Shown here: one piece after another, positions 35,839 to 43,612 of the stretch
Layout: each line of letters opens with the position of its first letter
Position numbering within the stretch: position 1 is the first letter of the stretch
Source of the DNA: JACVRW01 sp963837445
Lineage (GTDB): Bacteria; Actinomycetota; Thermoleophilia; Solirubrobacterales; Thermoleophilaceae
Direction: 5' to 3'
NCBI GenBank assembly: GCA_963837445.1
Contig: CAWINK010000002.1
Span: 248,001-312,000 of the forward strand
DNA: 64,000 nt
Position numbers and translations under genes: made by a program
The notes under the pieces: model-generated
What the model was told of the DNA's origin: nothing
Seen by the model: the letters and a program-made list of their open reading frames with translations, nothing else
The model's database searches: none

Positions 35839-36281
35839 GCAAGGAGCTGGCGGTGGTCATCACCGGGATGGCCGGCGGGCTGGTGGCGGCGCAGGCGCCG
35901 GTGAACAACATGGTCTCGCAGCGCGTCGGCAGCCTCGGTGCGGTGACCGTGAACTTCGTGGTTGGGACCTCGCTCGTCCTGCTGATCACCTTCGCGTTCG
36001 CGGGAGGGTTCGACACGGACCCGGCCGCGGACTCGCCGGCCTGGTACTACTGGCTCTTCGGTGGCATCGCCGGCGTGGCGATCGTGCTCACCTCGCTGAT
36101 CACCGTCCGCGAGCTCGGCGCGGGCGGCGTGACGGCCGCCGCCATCGCGGGTCAGCTTACGCTGTCCGTCGTGCTCGACCGGCTCGGCGTGCTCGGGCTG
36201 GACGAGAAGGCGATCACCTGGGACAAAGTGCTCGGGATCGCCCTGCTGGCCGCCGGGACCGTGCTGATCGTGCGCGACTAG
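35835..36281 (+). CDS. DMT-superfamily transporter, DUF606/YdcZ type
   Basis: A 148-residue protein with five hydrophobic helices. AAQAPVNNMVSQRVGSLGAVTVNFVVG (in parts), GVTAAAIAGQLTLSVVLDRLG and KVLGIALLAAGTVLIV fit the half-size YdcZ family, which probably works as dimers. GTG start overlaps polA. The stop overlaps the convergent NTF2-like gene by 4 bp. Confidence 0.8.
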   Translation: MSKELAVVITGMAGGLVAAQAPVNNMVSQRVGSLGAVTVNFVVGTSLVLLITFAFAGGFDTDPAADSPAWYYWLFGGIAGVAIVLTSLITVRELGAGGVTAAAIAGQLTLSVVLDRLGVLGLDEKAITWDKVLGIALLAAGTVLIVRD

Positions 36282-36676
36282 TCCGTGGCAGGGAACGAGT
36301 GGTGCTCGTGCGCGACCACCCATCGACCCTGCTCTTTGCGCAGCCCGAGCGTGAGGCGCAGGCGGTTCTCAGGTTGCTCGGCGAGCTCCTGCTGGGTTCC
36401 GCAACGCAGCAGGGCGTGGGCATAGGCCACGTCGTCGCCGGCGGTCACGTCGAGGGACACGATCTCGAACGAGGCGCCCCGTACCTGCCACTCGAAGAAG
36501 GGCGGCCAGGTGTCACGGTAGGCGTCGATGCCGCGAACGCCGTCGTAGGGCGGCGGCACGTCGAACATGACGATGTCGTCGGAGTGGTCGGCGAGGACAC
36601 CGTCGATGTCGCCGCTGTGGACGGCCACGGCCCACTGCTCGATCAAGGTCCGGATCTGCTCGTTGTCGTTGGGCAT
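36278..36676 (-). CDS. NTF2/SnoaL-like protein (SgcJ/EcaC type)
   Basis: A 132-residue NTF2-like domain: IRTLIEQWAVAVHSGDIDGVLADHSDDIVMFDVPPPYDGVRGIDAY (in parts) is close to the SgcJ/EcaC group, and WVVAHEHHSFP is the usual C-terminal strand. Possible isomerase, hydrolase or ligand binder; function not assignable. A 6-bp inverted repeat lies upstream of its ATG. Confidence 0.78.
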   Translation of the reverse strand: MPNDNEQIRTLIEQWAVAVHSGDIDGVLADHSDDIVMFDVPPPYDGVRGIDAYRDTWPPFFEWQVRGASFEIVSLDVTAGDDVAYAHALLRCGTQQELAEQPENRLRLTLGLRKEQGRWVVAHEHHSFPATD

Positions 36677-36692
36677 GGCTCAGCTCCAGGTC

Positions 36693-36709
36693 GTTGAGGA
36701 TTACTCAAC
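36693..36709. promoter_or_regulatory. Short inverted repeat upstream of the NTF2-like gene
   Basis: GTTGAG-GATTA-CTCAAC is a perfect 6-bp palindrome with a 5-nt spacer, 17 bp upstream of the start at 36676. It lies in the 90-bp divergent gap and could be an operator. Evidence is only the symmetry and position. Confidence 0.35.
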
Positions 36710-36766
36710 CCAAGAAGACCTCCCTTCGAGTCGAAACTAATCGCGCTGCGTCCCTAGACTCGTTCC

Positions 36767-37066
36767 GTGGCCTTACATCGCGAGATCGAGGGAGCACAGC
36801 CCGGCCGGGCCCAGCCGGTCGAGCGAGTGGCCGGCCGCCACGAGCTGCGTCCGGCCGAGACCACCTGGCACCTGGCCACCGGGACGCTCGCGTGCCCTTC
36901 CTGTGACGCCCCCGTTCTGCCTGGCCCCGGGGCGATGTCCCCGGCAGACCACCTGTCGTGCGGGTTCTGCCGACACGAGGGAACGGTGCGCGACTTTTTG
37001 TCGCTCGCCGAGCCGACTCGGCCGACCCGCGTGGCGGTGCGCATCCGCGGCCTCGCCCTCCGGTAG
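36767..37066 (+). CDS. Small zinc-ribbon-like protein
   Basis: A 99-residue protein with two CxxC pairs, CPSC near residue 43 and CGFC near residue 65, spaced as in a zinc ribbon, and an Arg-rich C-terminus. GTG start at 36767 follows a plausible promoter region. No family recognised. Could bind RNA, DNA or serve as a partner domain. Frame integrity and the paired cysteines support coding. Confidence 0.55.
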   Translation: MALHREIEGAQPGRAQPVERVAGRHELRPAETTWHLATGTLACPSCDAPVLPGPGAMSPADHLSCGFCRHEGTVRDFLSLAEPTRPTRVAVRIRGLALR

Positions 37067-37112
37067 CCCCGAGGTTGCTAATAGGGCTCCAGCCGGAATA
37101 GGCTCGCGCCTC

Positions 37113-38579
37113 GTGCATCTGGCTCCGAGGCTCCGGCTGGCTCATGCGATCGTCGCGACGGCCGGGCTCTTGGCCCTGCCGTCGGCAGCGCAGGCGGCCG
37201 GCATCGAGGTCGTGGGCGCAACTTTGCGTGTCACGATCGGTCTGCCGGAGCAGCCGACATCGGCGAACGGCGCGCAGGTCCACCCGCTGACGGGCGGTGG
37301 CGCGATGGTGTCCCTGCACGGCAGCGTCAACCCGAACGACCGGGTCGTGGGCGCAGGGTGTCAGTCGGTGGGCACCGGGAACGCCCCGGCCATGCCGAGC
37401 GGCTTCCCCGGTGGGAACCCGGTGTTCGTGGCCACCTGTGACCTCACGAACGTCCGGATAGTCGAGGGACGGCTTGAGAGCTTCAGGTTCGGCGGGCAGG
37501 GCTGGTACAGCAGCATCGATCTCCCGACGAACGTGACGACAAGGTCCAACTCTGGCAACGCGGCCGGCGAGGGAGCCGACAGGATCCAAACCGGCGACAG
37601 TGGGGATCGGATCACCGGGAGCAACGAGCGGGACATGATCGATGCGGGCGGCGCGCCGTACAAGGGCCAGGAGACATTCCCTCCAAGCGGCACCGTCTCC
37701 CTCGACGATCCGAACCGCAACATCGTGAATGGAGGCGGCGGCAACGACACCTTCCTCCTCACGCGCGGGACCGGGCGCGACATCATCACCGGCGGCACCG
37801 GCACGGACCTGGCGACCTATGTCGACCGGTTCACGATCGGCCCGCCCGGGGCTGCCGGCGTGCACGTGACGCTCGACGGCCAGGCGAACGACGGGGACCC
37901 GAACATCGATCCCACCGACTCGGCGGTTCTCGGTGAGGGCGACAACCTCGGCAGCGACGTCGAGGACGTGAACGGCACGAAGCGCGAGGACCGGCTGATC
38001 GGCAACGGCTTCAAGAACGTGCTCTTCGGCGACGAGGGCGTGGACACGCTCACCGGTGGCAGCGGCGAGGACACCATCATCGCCCGCGAGCCCGCCAGCG
38101 CAGGCTCGGGAACACCTGACGTGATCAGCTGCGGCGCTCCAACCCCGATCCAGACCACCACAACCCGCTTCGGGGTGATCACCGCATTGTCCGGCAGCGA
38201 CAGGCTCGAGAAGGACCTCGCCGACCCGAAGCCAGGCGACTGCGAGCTCCTCGTGAACATGGCGGTGGACGAGCCGGCGGCGATCAGGATCGCAAGCAGC
38301 GCTCGCCGCGCGGGCGGCGACGCTCTGCACGTGAAGCTCACCTGCCCGCGCGCCGCGCGCCGCACGTGCCGAGGCACGTTGCGGCTGGCCGGGAGGCGGT
38401 CGGGCAGCCGCGCCGCGAAGTTCTCGATCAAGCGTGGAGGAAAGCGCACGGCCACGCTGCGCCTGTCGCGGAAGGCAGCAGCGGCCGTCGCACGCCGCCG
38501 GGTGGTGGCGCGGCTCGTGTCGGCCGAGGAGGGGCTCAGGGGAGACGTGGAGCGAGTCGCCCTCGTCCGCGTGCGCTGA
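37113..38579 (+). CDS. Secreted RTX/haemolysin-type calcium-binding repeat protein
   Basis: A 488-residue protein with a signal peptide (residues 1-27, ending LPSAAQA). The middle region carries degenerate RTX nonapeptides (GGGGNDTFLLTRGTGRDIITGGTGTDLATY, in parts; FGDEGVDTLTGGSGEDTII), which bind calcium and fold into a beta roll. The C-terminal ~90 residues are Arg/Lys/Ala-rich (LTCPRAARRTCRGTLRLAGR), a layout frequent in secreted proteins of this group. GTG start. Frame intact. Confidence 0.8.
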   Translation: MHLAPRLRLAHAIVATAGLLALPSAAQAAGIEVVGATLRVTIGLPEQPTSANGAQVHPLTGGGAMVSLHGSVNPNDRVVGAGCQSVGTGNAPAMPSGFPGGNPVFVATCDLTNVRIVEGRLESFRFGGQGWYSSIDLPTNVTTRSNSGNAAGEGADRIQTGDSGDRITGSNERDMIDAGGAPYKGQETFPPSGTVSLDDPNRNIVNGGGGNDTFLLTRGTGRDIITGGTGTDLATYVDRFTIGPPGAAGVHVTLDGQANDGDPNIDPTDSAVLGEGDNLGSDVEDVNGTKREDRLIGNGFKNVLFGDEGVDTLTGGSGEDTIIAREPASAGSGTPDVISCGAPTPIQTTTTRFGVITALSGSDRLEKDLADPKPGDCELLVNMAVDEPAAIRIASSARRAGGDALHVKLTCPRAARRTCRGTLRLAGRRSGSRAAKFSIKRGGKRTATLRLSRKAAAAVARRRVVARLVSAEEGLRGDVERVALVRVR

Positions 38580-38596
38580 CGTGGCATAGTCGCCGC

Positions 38597-39310
38597 GTGT
38601 TCGACCACGTGACCATTCGGGTCTCCGAGCGCGGGGCGTCGGAGCGCTTCTACGACACGGTGCTGGGCGCGATCGGGATCGACCAGACCGCTGCGGCGGA
38701 GTGGGACGACTTCTCGCTCGCGGCGGCCAGCGCCGAGAAGCCGGTCACGCGGGGACTGCACGCCGGCTTCGGTGCGAGGTCGAGGGAGGACGTTGACGCG
38801 TTCTGGCGCGCGGGGGTGGAGGCCGGCTTCGAGAGCGACGGCGAGCCCGGCCCGCGCCCGGTCTACTGCCACGACTACTACGGCGGCTTCCTGCTCGACC
38901 CGGACGGCAACAGCATCGAGGCGGTGCACTTCGAGGGCTCGGTGACCGGCGGCGTAGACCACCTCTGGATCCGGGTGGCCGACGTGGAGGCCTCGAGGCG
39001 CTTCTACGAGACGATCGCGCCGCACGCGCGCATCGGGCTCGGCACCGACACAGCCGAGCGCGCGGGGTTCAACGGAGAGCGGGGCTCCTTCTCGGTCCTA
39101 TCGGGCGACCACCTGACCGAGAACCTGCACATGGCCTTTCCGGCGAGCGAAAACCAGGCCGTCGACGACTTCCACCAGGCCGCGCTCGAGGCCGGCTACC
39201 CCGACGACGGCAGGCCAGGCGAGCGCCCCGAGTACCACGCGGGCTACTACGCGGCGTTCGTACTAGACCCCGACGGCAACAGCGTCGAGCTCGTGAACCA
39301 CAACCGCTGA
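38597..39310 (+). CDS. Two-domain VOC (glyoxalase/bleomycin resistance-like) protein
   Basis: A 237-residue protein with two vicinal oxygen chelate domains. The first runs FDHVTIRVSERGASERFYDTVLGAIG to GGFLLDPDGNSIEAVHF, the second VDHLWIRVADVEASRRFYETIAP to AAFVLDPDGNSVELVNH. Metal-ligand His and Glu positions are present in both. Substrate unknown. Last gene before the lower-GC island. Confidence 0.85.
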   Translation: MFDHVTIRVSERGASERFYDTVLGAIGIDQTAAAEWDDFSLAAASAEKPVTRGLHAGFGARSREDVDAFWRAGVEAGFESDGEPGPRPVYCHDYYGGFLLDPDGNSIEAVHFEGSVTGGVDHLWIRVADVEASRRFYETIAPHARIGLGTDTAERAGFNGERGSFSVLSGDHLTENLHMAFPASENQAVDDFHQAALEAGYPDDGRPGERPEYHAGYYAAFVLDPDGNSVELVNHNR

Positions 39311-39335
39311 GGACGGTGCGCCCGCGAACGACGGT

Positions 39336-39715
39336 ATGTCTGACTTCGGACTGGTGTTGCCGCGTCGAGCGTCCGGATTTAAGACTGAGCACGGCACGCG
39401 GATCGGGACAGAGTTTTTCTCGGCCCCCGAGGTCTTGATGGATCCGTCGAGCGCTACGCCCGCCTCGGACGCGTGGTCAATTGGGGCTCTGGCCTCCTGG
39501 TTCACAGCCATAACGAGGAGACAGACTCCGACATCGGCAGGAGGTCGGTACTGGTGGCAGCTGATCGACGGCACGATGCGGATGGAGCCAGTGCCCGATG
39601 GAAAGTCACGCAGATCGCCGCCCACCTGGTGGAAGAACTGCCAGCCATCCCGATCCTCGTGCCGGCGGTCGCGACGCAGAGCAATGCGCCCGTTGTGGTT
39701 CGGTCGCCGGGCTAG
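39336..39715 (+). pseudogene. Remnant of a Ser/Thr protein kinase domain (C-terminal lobe only, frameshifted)
   Basis: Frame 3 from 39336 reads MSDFGLVLP...IGTEFFSAPEVLM...ASDAWSIGALASWFTAI, matching kinase subdomains VII (DFG), VIII (APE) and IX (DxWSxG). Further WWQLIDGTMRMEP continues in this frame, and ARWKVTQIAAHLVEELP follows one frame over, as in subdomain XI. The N-lobe, catalytic loop (HRD) and Lys are absent; the preceding sequence runs straight into the VOC stop at 39310. It looks like a kinase gene truncated at the left edge of the island. Confidence 0.65.
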
Positions 39716-39808
39716 ACCGCGCCGGACGTTGCACCGCGTGCGGGTACTTCAGTCCGTACTAGTCCGTGGAGACGGCGGCCGGCTCCGCGCACACCGTGTG
39801 GAGCTGCC

Positions 39809-40780
39809 CTACGGGGCTCCGAGCGTCCCGGCACCGAATGCGCGGACCAACGACACGACTTGGTCCTCGAGCTCGACCTCAGCGTCTGCAAGGAGGCCCA
39901 GAATCCTTTGCCGATCCAGGGTCACGCACGTGATGTCACCGTCGAGGTACCAGTCCCCGTCTGGCGACCTGAAGCAGTAGGGGATGACAAGTACGCTCGG
40001 GGGCTGTGCGAGCAGAGTGAGTCGCTGCTTCCACTTGTCGTACCGGATCTCGCCCGGCTTATCGACCCAGTCCTTCCGACAGGTTGCTTGGACGAAGATT
40101 GCGAGGGCGGCCCGGGCTTGATCTTGAAAAGGGAACCACGCGACTACGTCCAGCCCACCATCGCCCAGGTTGGGATCGCGATACAGACCGGGACGCTGTG
40201 ACGCCTGCTCGCTAAGCGCACCTGCGAGCAGCTTCACCTTTTGTTCAAGGTTGCCGGTGAACCCCTCCCTGTTGCACGCACGGGTTCCGAAGTGGCGCAC
40301 CTCGGCGGAGTCCGGAACCCATTTGCGGATCGCATCGTGCGCGACACCCTCGAACGCGGCCGCGATTGCCTCACCCTGGCGTCCTCCGAGATGCTCGAGC
40401 GTAGAGGCGATTAGCAGCAGCACATACAAGAAACGAGCATCCGCGGTCTCGCTGTCGAGCTCCGCGAGCTCGAGGGCGCGACCCCCTGACGCCAACCGAA
40501 ACGGGTACGCCGCTCCGAAAACGCGTTCGCGGTACTTCAGGTGACGAAAGAGGTCGCTTACCGCAAGCTTTCGGCCGTCGACAAGCTCGGCCGCTGTGGC
40601 GCCCGCCGGAGGCTCGGCCTGCAGCGAGTCTGTTTCAAGGTCGGTGAGCTGCTCCGCATGTTCCTCGACATCGCCGCGCGACAGCCGACCCTCTTGGCTC
40701 AGCAGGCACACAAGCTCGAAGTAGTCCGCCCAGAGGTGCTTGTCGTTGCTGTTTGGCGCACGTGTAAGGCTCGGTGTCAT
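39809..40780 (-). CDS. Putative restriction-type nuclease (PD-(D/E)XK-like)
   Basis: A 323-residue protein. The C-terminal half has GDGGLDVVAWFPFQDQARAA then AIFVQATCRKDW, which fits a PD-(D/E)XK-like core (G-x-D-V-V...Q-A/C-K) used by restriction enzymes. The N-terminal half is helical with no recognised motif. It overlaps the ParB-like gene upstream by ATGA, so the two are translationally coupled. Together with the divergent dcm-vsr genes it is likely the nuclease of a modification-dependent or type II-like system. I infer the role from motif and neighbours; there is no close match I can name. Confidence 0.6.
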   Translation of the reverse strand: MTPSLTRAPNSNDKHLWADYFELVCLLSQEGRLSRGDVEEHAEQLTDLETDSLQAEPPAGATAAELVDGRKLAVSDLFRHLKYRERVFGAAYPFRLASGGRALELAELDSETADARFLYVLLLIASTLEHLGGRQGEAIAAAFEGVAHDAIRKWVPDSAEVRHFGTRACNREGFTGNLEQKVKLLAGALSEQASQRPGLYRDPNLGDGGLDVVAWFPFQDQARAALAIFVQATCRKDWVDKPGEIRYDKWKQRLTLLAQPPSVLVIPYCFRSPDGDWYLDGDITCVTLDRQRILGLLADAEVELEDQVVSLVRAFGAGTLGAP

Positions 40781-41851
40781 TCGTCCTCGTCGCTCGTGCT
40801 AAGGCGGCTTCGTACGAGGGTGCGTAGGTCCCGAGCGAGAGTGAAGACCTCGGTGAGCTGCTCCTCGTCGTTGGTCTCCACTCCGGTCACGCGTGCAAAC
40901 TGACCCTGGGCTGTGGCCAGCTGGTCCGCGCAGCAGCTACCAGTTCCCGGAAGGCTTCCAGAGGGCCCGCAGTTAGGGTGTGCGCGTCCTCGAGCGATGC
41001 ACCCGCGCGCAGCGCATCGAGGGCCGCAGGGCTGGCTACGACGTCAGCGAGCCACGGAGCCTCCGTGACTCAGCTACAACCTTTCGACCGTCATGCTCTA
41101 CAAAGAGCCAGGAGAGCAGGTCTCGCAGAGCGTCGGCGTCCAGCCCGGACGGGACGCCGACGAAGGTCGCGATTGCGCTGTAACTCAGGGCTGTTGAGAG
41201 GACTGAGAACTCAAGATCCTCCTCGGCGACGTCGAGACCGAAAAAATCCCGCGCATACGCGAAGTCGTACACGTCAAGCGTGTCGAGCAAGCGCCTGACG
41301 TAGTCTGTCCTCCGGCCAGCTCCGACCCGGCGCGCGAGGGCCGCGAGAGCCGCGGTGTCTCGTTGCAGTCCATCGCGCTGCGCGAGTTGGTCGAGGTAAC
41401 GAGCCTTCGCAAGGGGATCCCACTCCTTGACCCCGGTTACGTGACGGTATCCGAGATAGTCCAAGACCTCGGAGCGAGCCTCAAACGAGATGCATGCGAC
41501 GGTCTCCGGCTTAAACTCGGCCTCCTCGCTCGCCTGCCTTACGGCACGCTCACGCACCGGGGCGAGGTCCGGGTCCAGAAGCAGCTTCAGCGCTGCGAGC
41601 CTCCGATTGCCCTCGATGACCGCGGCCGTGGCCGGGAGAACAGAAGGATCTGGCGAAATCAGCAGGGGCTCGCCCGCGAAGTATCCTTGGGACCCGATCG
41701 ACCCCATGAGCTCGATGATGGTTGCGTCGTCGAGCATCCACGCGAGGACCGCAGCCTGATCGTGCGCGTCGACCGACCGCGGGAGCCTCGGGTTCGCAGG
41801 GTCGAACGCGAGATCATTTACTTGGACTGGAACGACAACCGGTTCGGGCAC
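40777..41851 (-). CDS. ParB/Srx-like nucleotide-binding domain protein (two frameshifts)
   Basis: The first 272 residues are continuous: VQVNDLAFDPANPRLP, GYFAGEPLLI and VIEGNRRLAALKLLLDP form the ParB/sulfiredoxin-like N-terminal domain, with the GNRR motif of ParB/Noc-type CTP-binding proteins. The open frame stops at 41036. Sliding one frame near 41058 continues it (LADVVASPAALDALRAGASL) and a second slip near 40932 leads to ADQLATAQGQFARVTGVETN and a stop at 40777 that overlaps the nuclease start as ATGA. The clean overlap supports the reconstruction. GTG start at 41851, 62 bp from the divergent dcm. Confidence 0.65.
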
Positions 41852-41913
41852 GGCGCGACGGTATCAGCGGTTCTCCGAATCCGCCGCTGCTGCCGCCATG
41901 ATTTCATTGGCCC
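41852..41913. promoter_or_regulatory. Divergent promoter region of the restriction island
   Basis: A 62-bp gap between the ParB-like gene (minus) and dcm (plus). It is the only place from which both arms of the island can be transcribed, so methylation and nuclease arms are probably co-regulated here. I see no clear -35/-10 pair. Confidence 0.35.
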
Positions 41914-43059
41914 GTGCGTACTCTTTCCTTGTTCTGCGGCGCTGGTGGCATAGATTTCGGAGCTCAAGCTGCTGGCGCGCAAGTGGTGTTCGCCAACGAC
42001 AAACTCGCTGAGTCCGAGGAAATCTTCGCGACCTGGTTCCCAGAAGCTGAGTTTGTGCGTGGCCCGATCGAGCAACTTACGCGGTTCCCGCAAGCCGATT
42101 TGGTTCTCGCCGGCTATCCGTGTCAGAGCTTCTCAATGGGTGGGGCGCGCCGACCGGAAGCGGATCCGCGAACAAACCTTTATCTGGAGTTCGCGAGGTG
42201 TCTAGATCGAGTTCAACCCCGCTTCTTCTTGGCCGAGAATGTCCCCGGGCTCCGCGGGCTGGATGCTCGCCGGTGGCTATGGCACCAGCATGACCGCTTC
42301 GCGATGGCCGGGGAACGGGGTTACAACGTCAGCGTCGCGGTCGTAAAGGCGGAGGAGCACGGAATCCCACAACGCCGCAGAAGAGTCTTTTTCGTCGGCG
42401 TCCGACGTGATCTGAAGCAGTGGTACCACTTTCCGTCCGCGACTCATCGTGGGGTGACTTCAAAGCCATCCCCGCTCCCGATGGCAAAGGGTCACGGTGA
42501 CGTCCTGAAGGACATGCCGATGTGGCCAGAAGGCGAGTTCTACACGCGACCAGAGGAGAAAGACGGCGTCTGGCCTTGGTACTACGTCTCGCGTAACAGG
42601 AAGGCTCGCTGGGACGATCCCGCATACACGGTGCTGGCCAATGGCCGTCATGTGACGCTTCACCCGGCTTCGTCAACGATGGAGCTTGAGTGGTCCGACC
42701 TGAGTGACGGCTGGAAACAGCGGTGGCGGTTTACCGGTCAATACGAACACCTCGATGCGGATCAGAAGCGGCCTACTCTGCCTCGTCCGCGGAGGCTGTC
42801 GTGGCGTGAGTGTGCCCTTTTGCAGACGCTCCGCGCTGACTTCGTCCCCCCTGGTTCGTTGATGCGGAAGTACGAGTTGGTCGGCAACGCCGTTCCGCCT
42901 GATCTCGCCGAGGCACTCTTGGCGCCATTGATCGACCAATCTGCGCTCCGTCGAGATCCTCCTGATCAGGAGCGCCTCTTCCAACCCCCTAAGCGTTTAC
43001 AGCCGAACGTTGGAGTTGGCAGCCCGACCGGAGGGCACGGTGCGTCGGGGCGATCCTGA
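41914..43059 (+). CDS. DNA (cytosine-5-)-methyltransferase, Dcm/Dnmt family
   Basis: A 381-residue C5 methyltransferase. Motif I LFCGAGGIDFGAQAAG, motif IV with catalytic Cys AGYPCQSFSMGG near residue 70, motif VI AENVPG, motif VIII QRRRRVFFVG and motifs IX-X LSWRECALLQTL...YELVGNAVPPDLAEALL. The target-recognition region (residues ~200-290) does not reveal a sequence specificity to me. GTG start. GC is lower than the flanks. Overlaps vsr. Confidence 0.92.
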   Translation: MRTLSLFCGAGGIDFGAQAAGAQVVFANDKLAESEEIFATWFPEAEFVRGPIEQLTRFPQADLVLAGYPCQSFSMGGARRPEADPRTNLYLEFARCLDRVQPRFFLAENVPGLRGLDARRWLWHQHDRFAMAGERGYNVSVAVVKAEEHGIPQRRRRVFFVGVRRDLKQWYHFPSATHRGVTSKPSPLPMAKGHGDVLKDMPMWPEGEFYTRPEEKDGVWPWYYVSRNRKARWDDPAYTVLANGRHVTLHPASSTMELEWSDLSDGWKQRWRFTGQYEHLDADQKRPTLPRPRRLSWRECALLQTLRADFVPPGSLMRKYELVGNAVPPDLAEALLAPLIDQSALRRDPPDQERLFQPPKRLQPNVGVGSPTGGHGASGRS

Positions 43060-43477
43060 GTACCCGCACCCGACGAGCGAAGCGGCGCGCCGGGTCATGC
43101 TCGGCAACCGAAGCCAGGATACGTCGCCGGAAGTCCTACTGCGGTCGGCCCTCCATCAACGCGGGCTCCGGTTTCGGAAGCACAGGCGGCCTGTCCCGAG
43201 CTTGCGCAGCACGGCGGACGTCGTCTTTGGTCGCGCCCGGGTGGCCGTCTTTGTGGACGGCTGCTTCTGGCATCGATGCCCCCGCCATGGGCGCTATCCG
43301 GTCGGCAACGCACAGTACTGGCGTAAGAAACTCGACCGGAACGTCGTCCGTGATCGAGCAAATGATGCTGCCCTGCGAGCAGCGGGTTGGGAAGTCATTC
43401 GAATTTGGGAGCACGAGGACCCGCATGTTGCTGCAGAACGAATACTTCGCGCCGTTGCCGCACGCGGAGCGATGTAG
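43040..43477 (+). CDS. vsr: Very short patch repair endonuclease Vsr
   Basis: About 145 residues; repairs T:G mismatches created by deamination of 5-methylcytosine. Signatures are MLGNRSQDTSPEVLLRSALH, the catalytic Asp in STADVVFG, and VFVDGCFWHRCPRHGRYP with NVVRDRANDAALRAAGWEVIRIWE. GTG at 43040 has GGAGGG 5 bp upstream; an earlier TTG at 43010 is possible. It overlaps the end of dcm, as is common for dcm-vsr pairs. Confidence 0.9.
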   Translation: MRRGDPEYPHPTSEAARRVMLGNRSQDTSPEVLLRSALHQRGLRFRKHRRPVPSLRSTADVVFGRARVAVFVDGCFWHRCPRHGRYPVGNAQYWRKKLDRNVVRDRANDAALRAAGWEVIRIWEHEDPHVAAERILRAVAARGAM

Positions 43478-43612
43478 ACCACAGCATCGGTGGACGACAG
43501 CCATCGTCTTTGACCCGACCCAAACGACATTGAGCTGGTACGTCGCAACGTCTAGACGGTCGCAGGGCCGGGCGTGGCGGGCGCTGGCGGAGTTCGGCAA
43601 CCTGCTGCTCGA
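43478..43612. other. Right-edge sequence of the island, no assigned gene
   Basis: This 135-bp stretch lies between vsr and the convergent FAD gene. Its end reads AWRALAEFGNLLLD followed by a TAG shared with the FAD gene stop region, which looks like the C-terminus of a displaced gene. No start or upstream part is visible. Confidence 0.3.

Noticed and set aside
39311..43612. Prophage or transposon as the source of the island
   Set aside because: No integrase, transposase, phage structural gene or clear flanking direct repeats were seen; only low GC and a truncated kinase suggest transfer.
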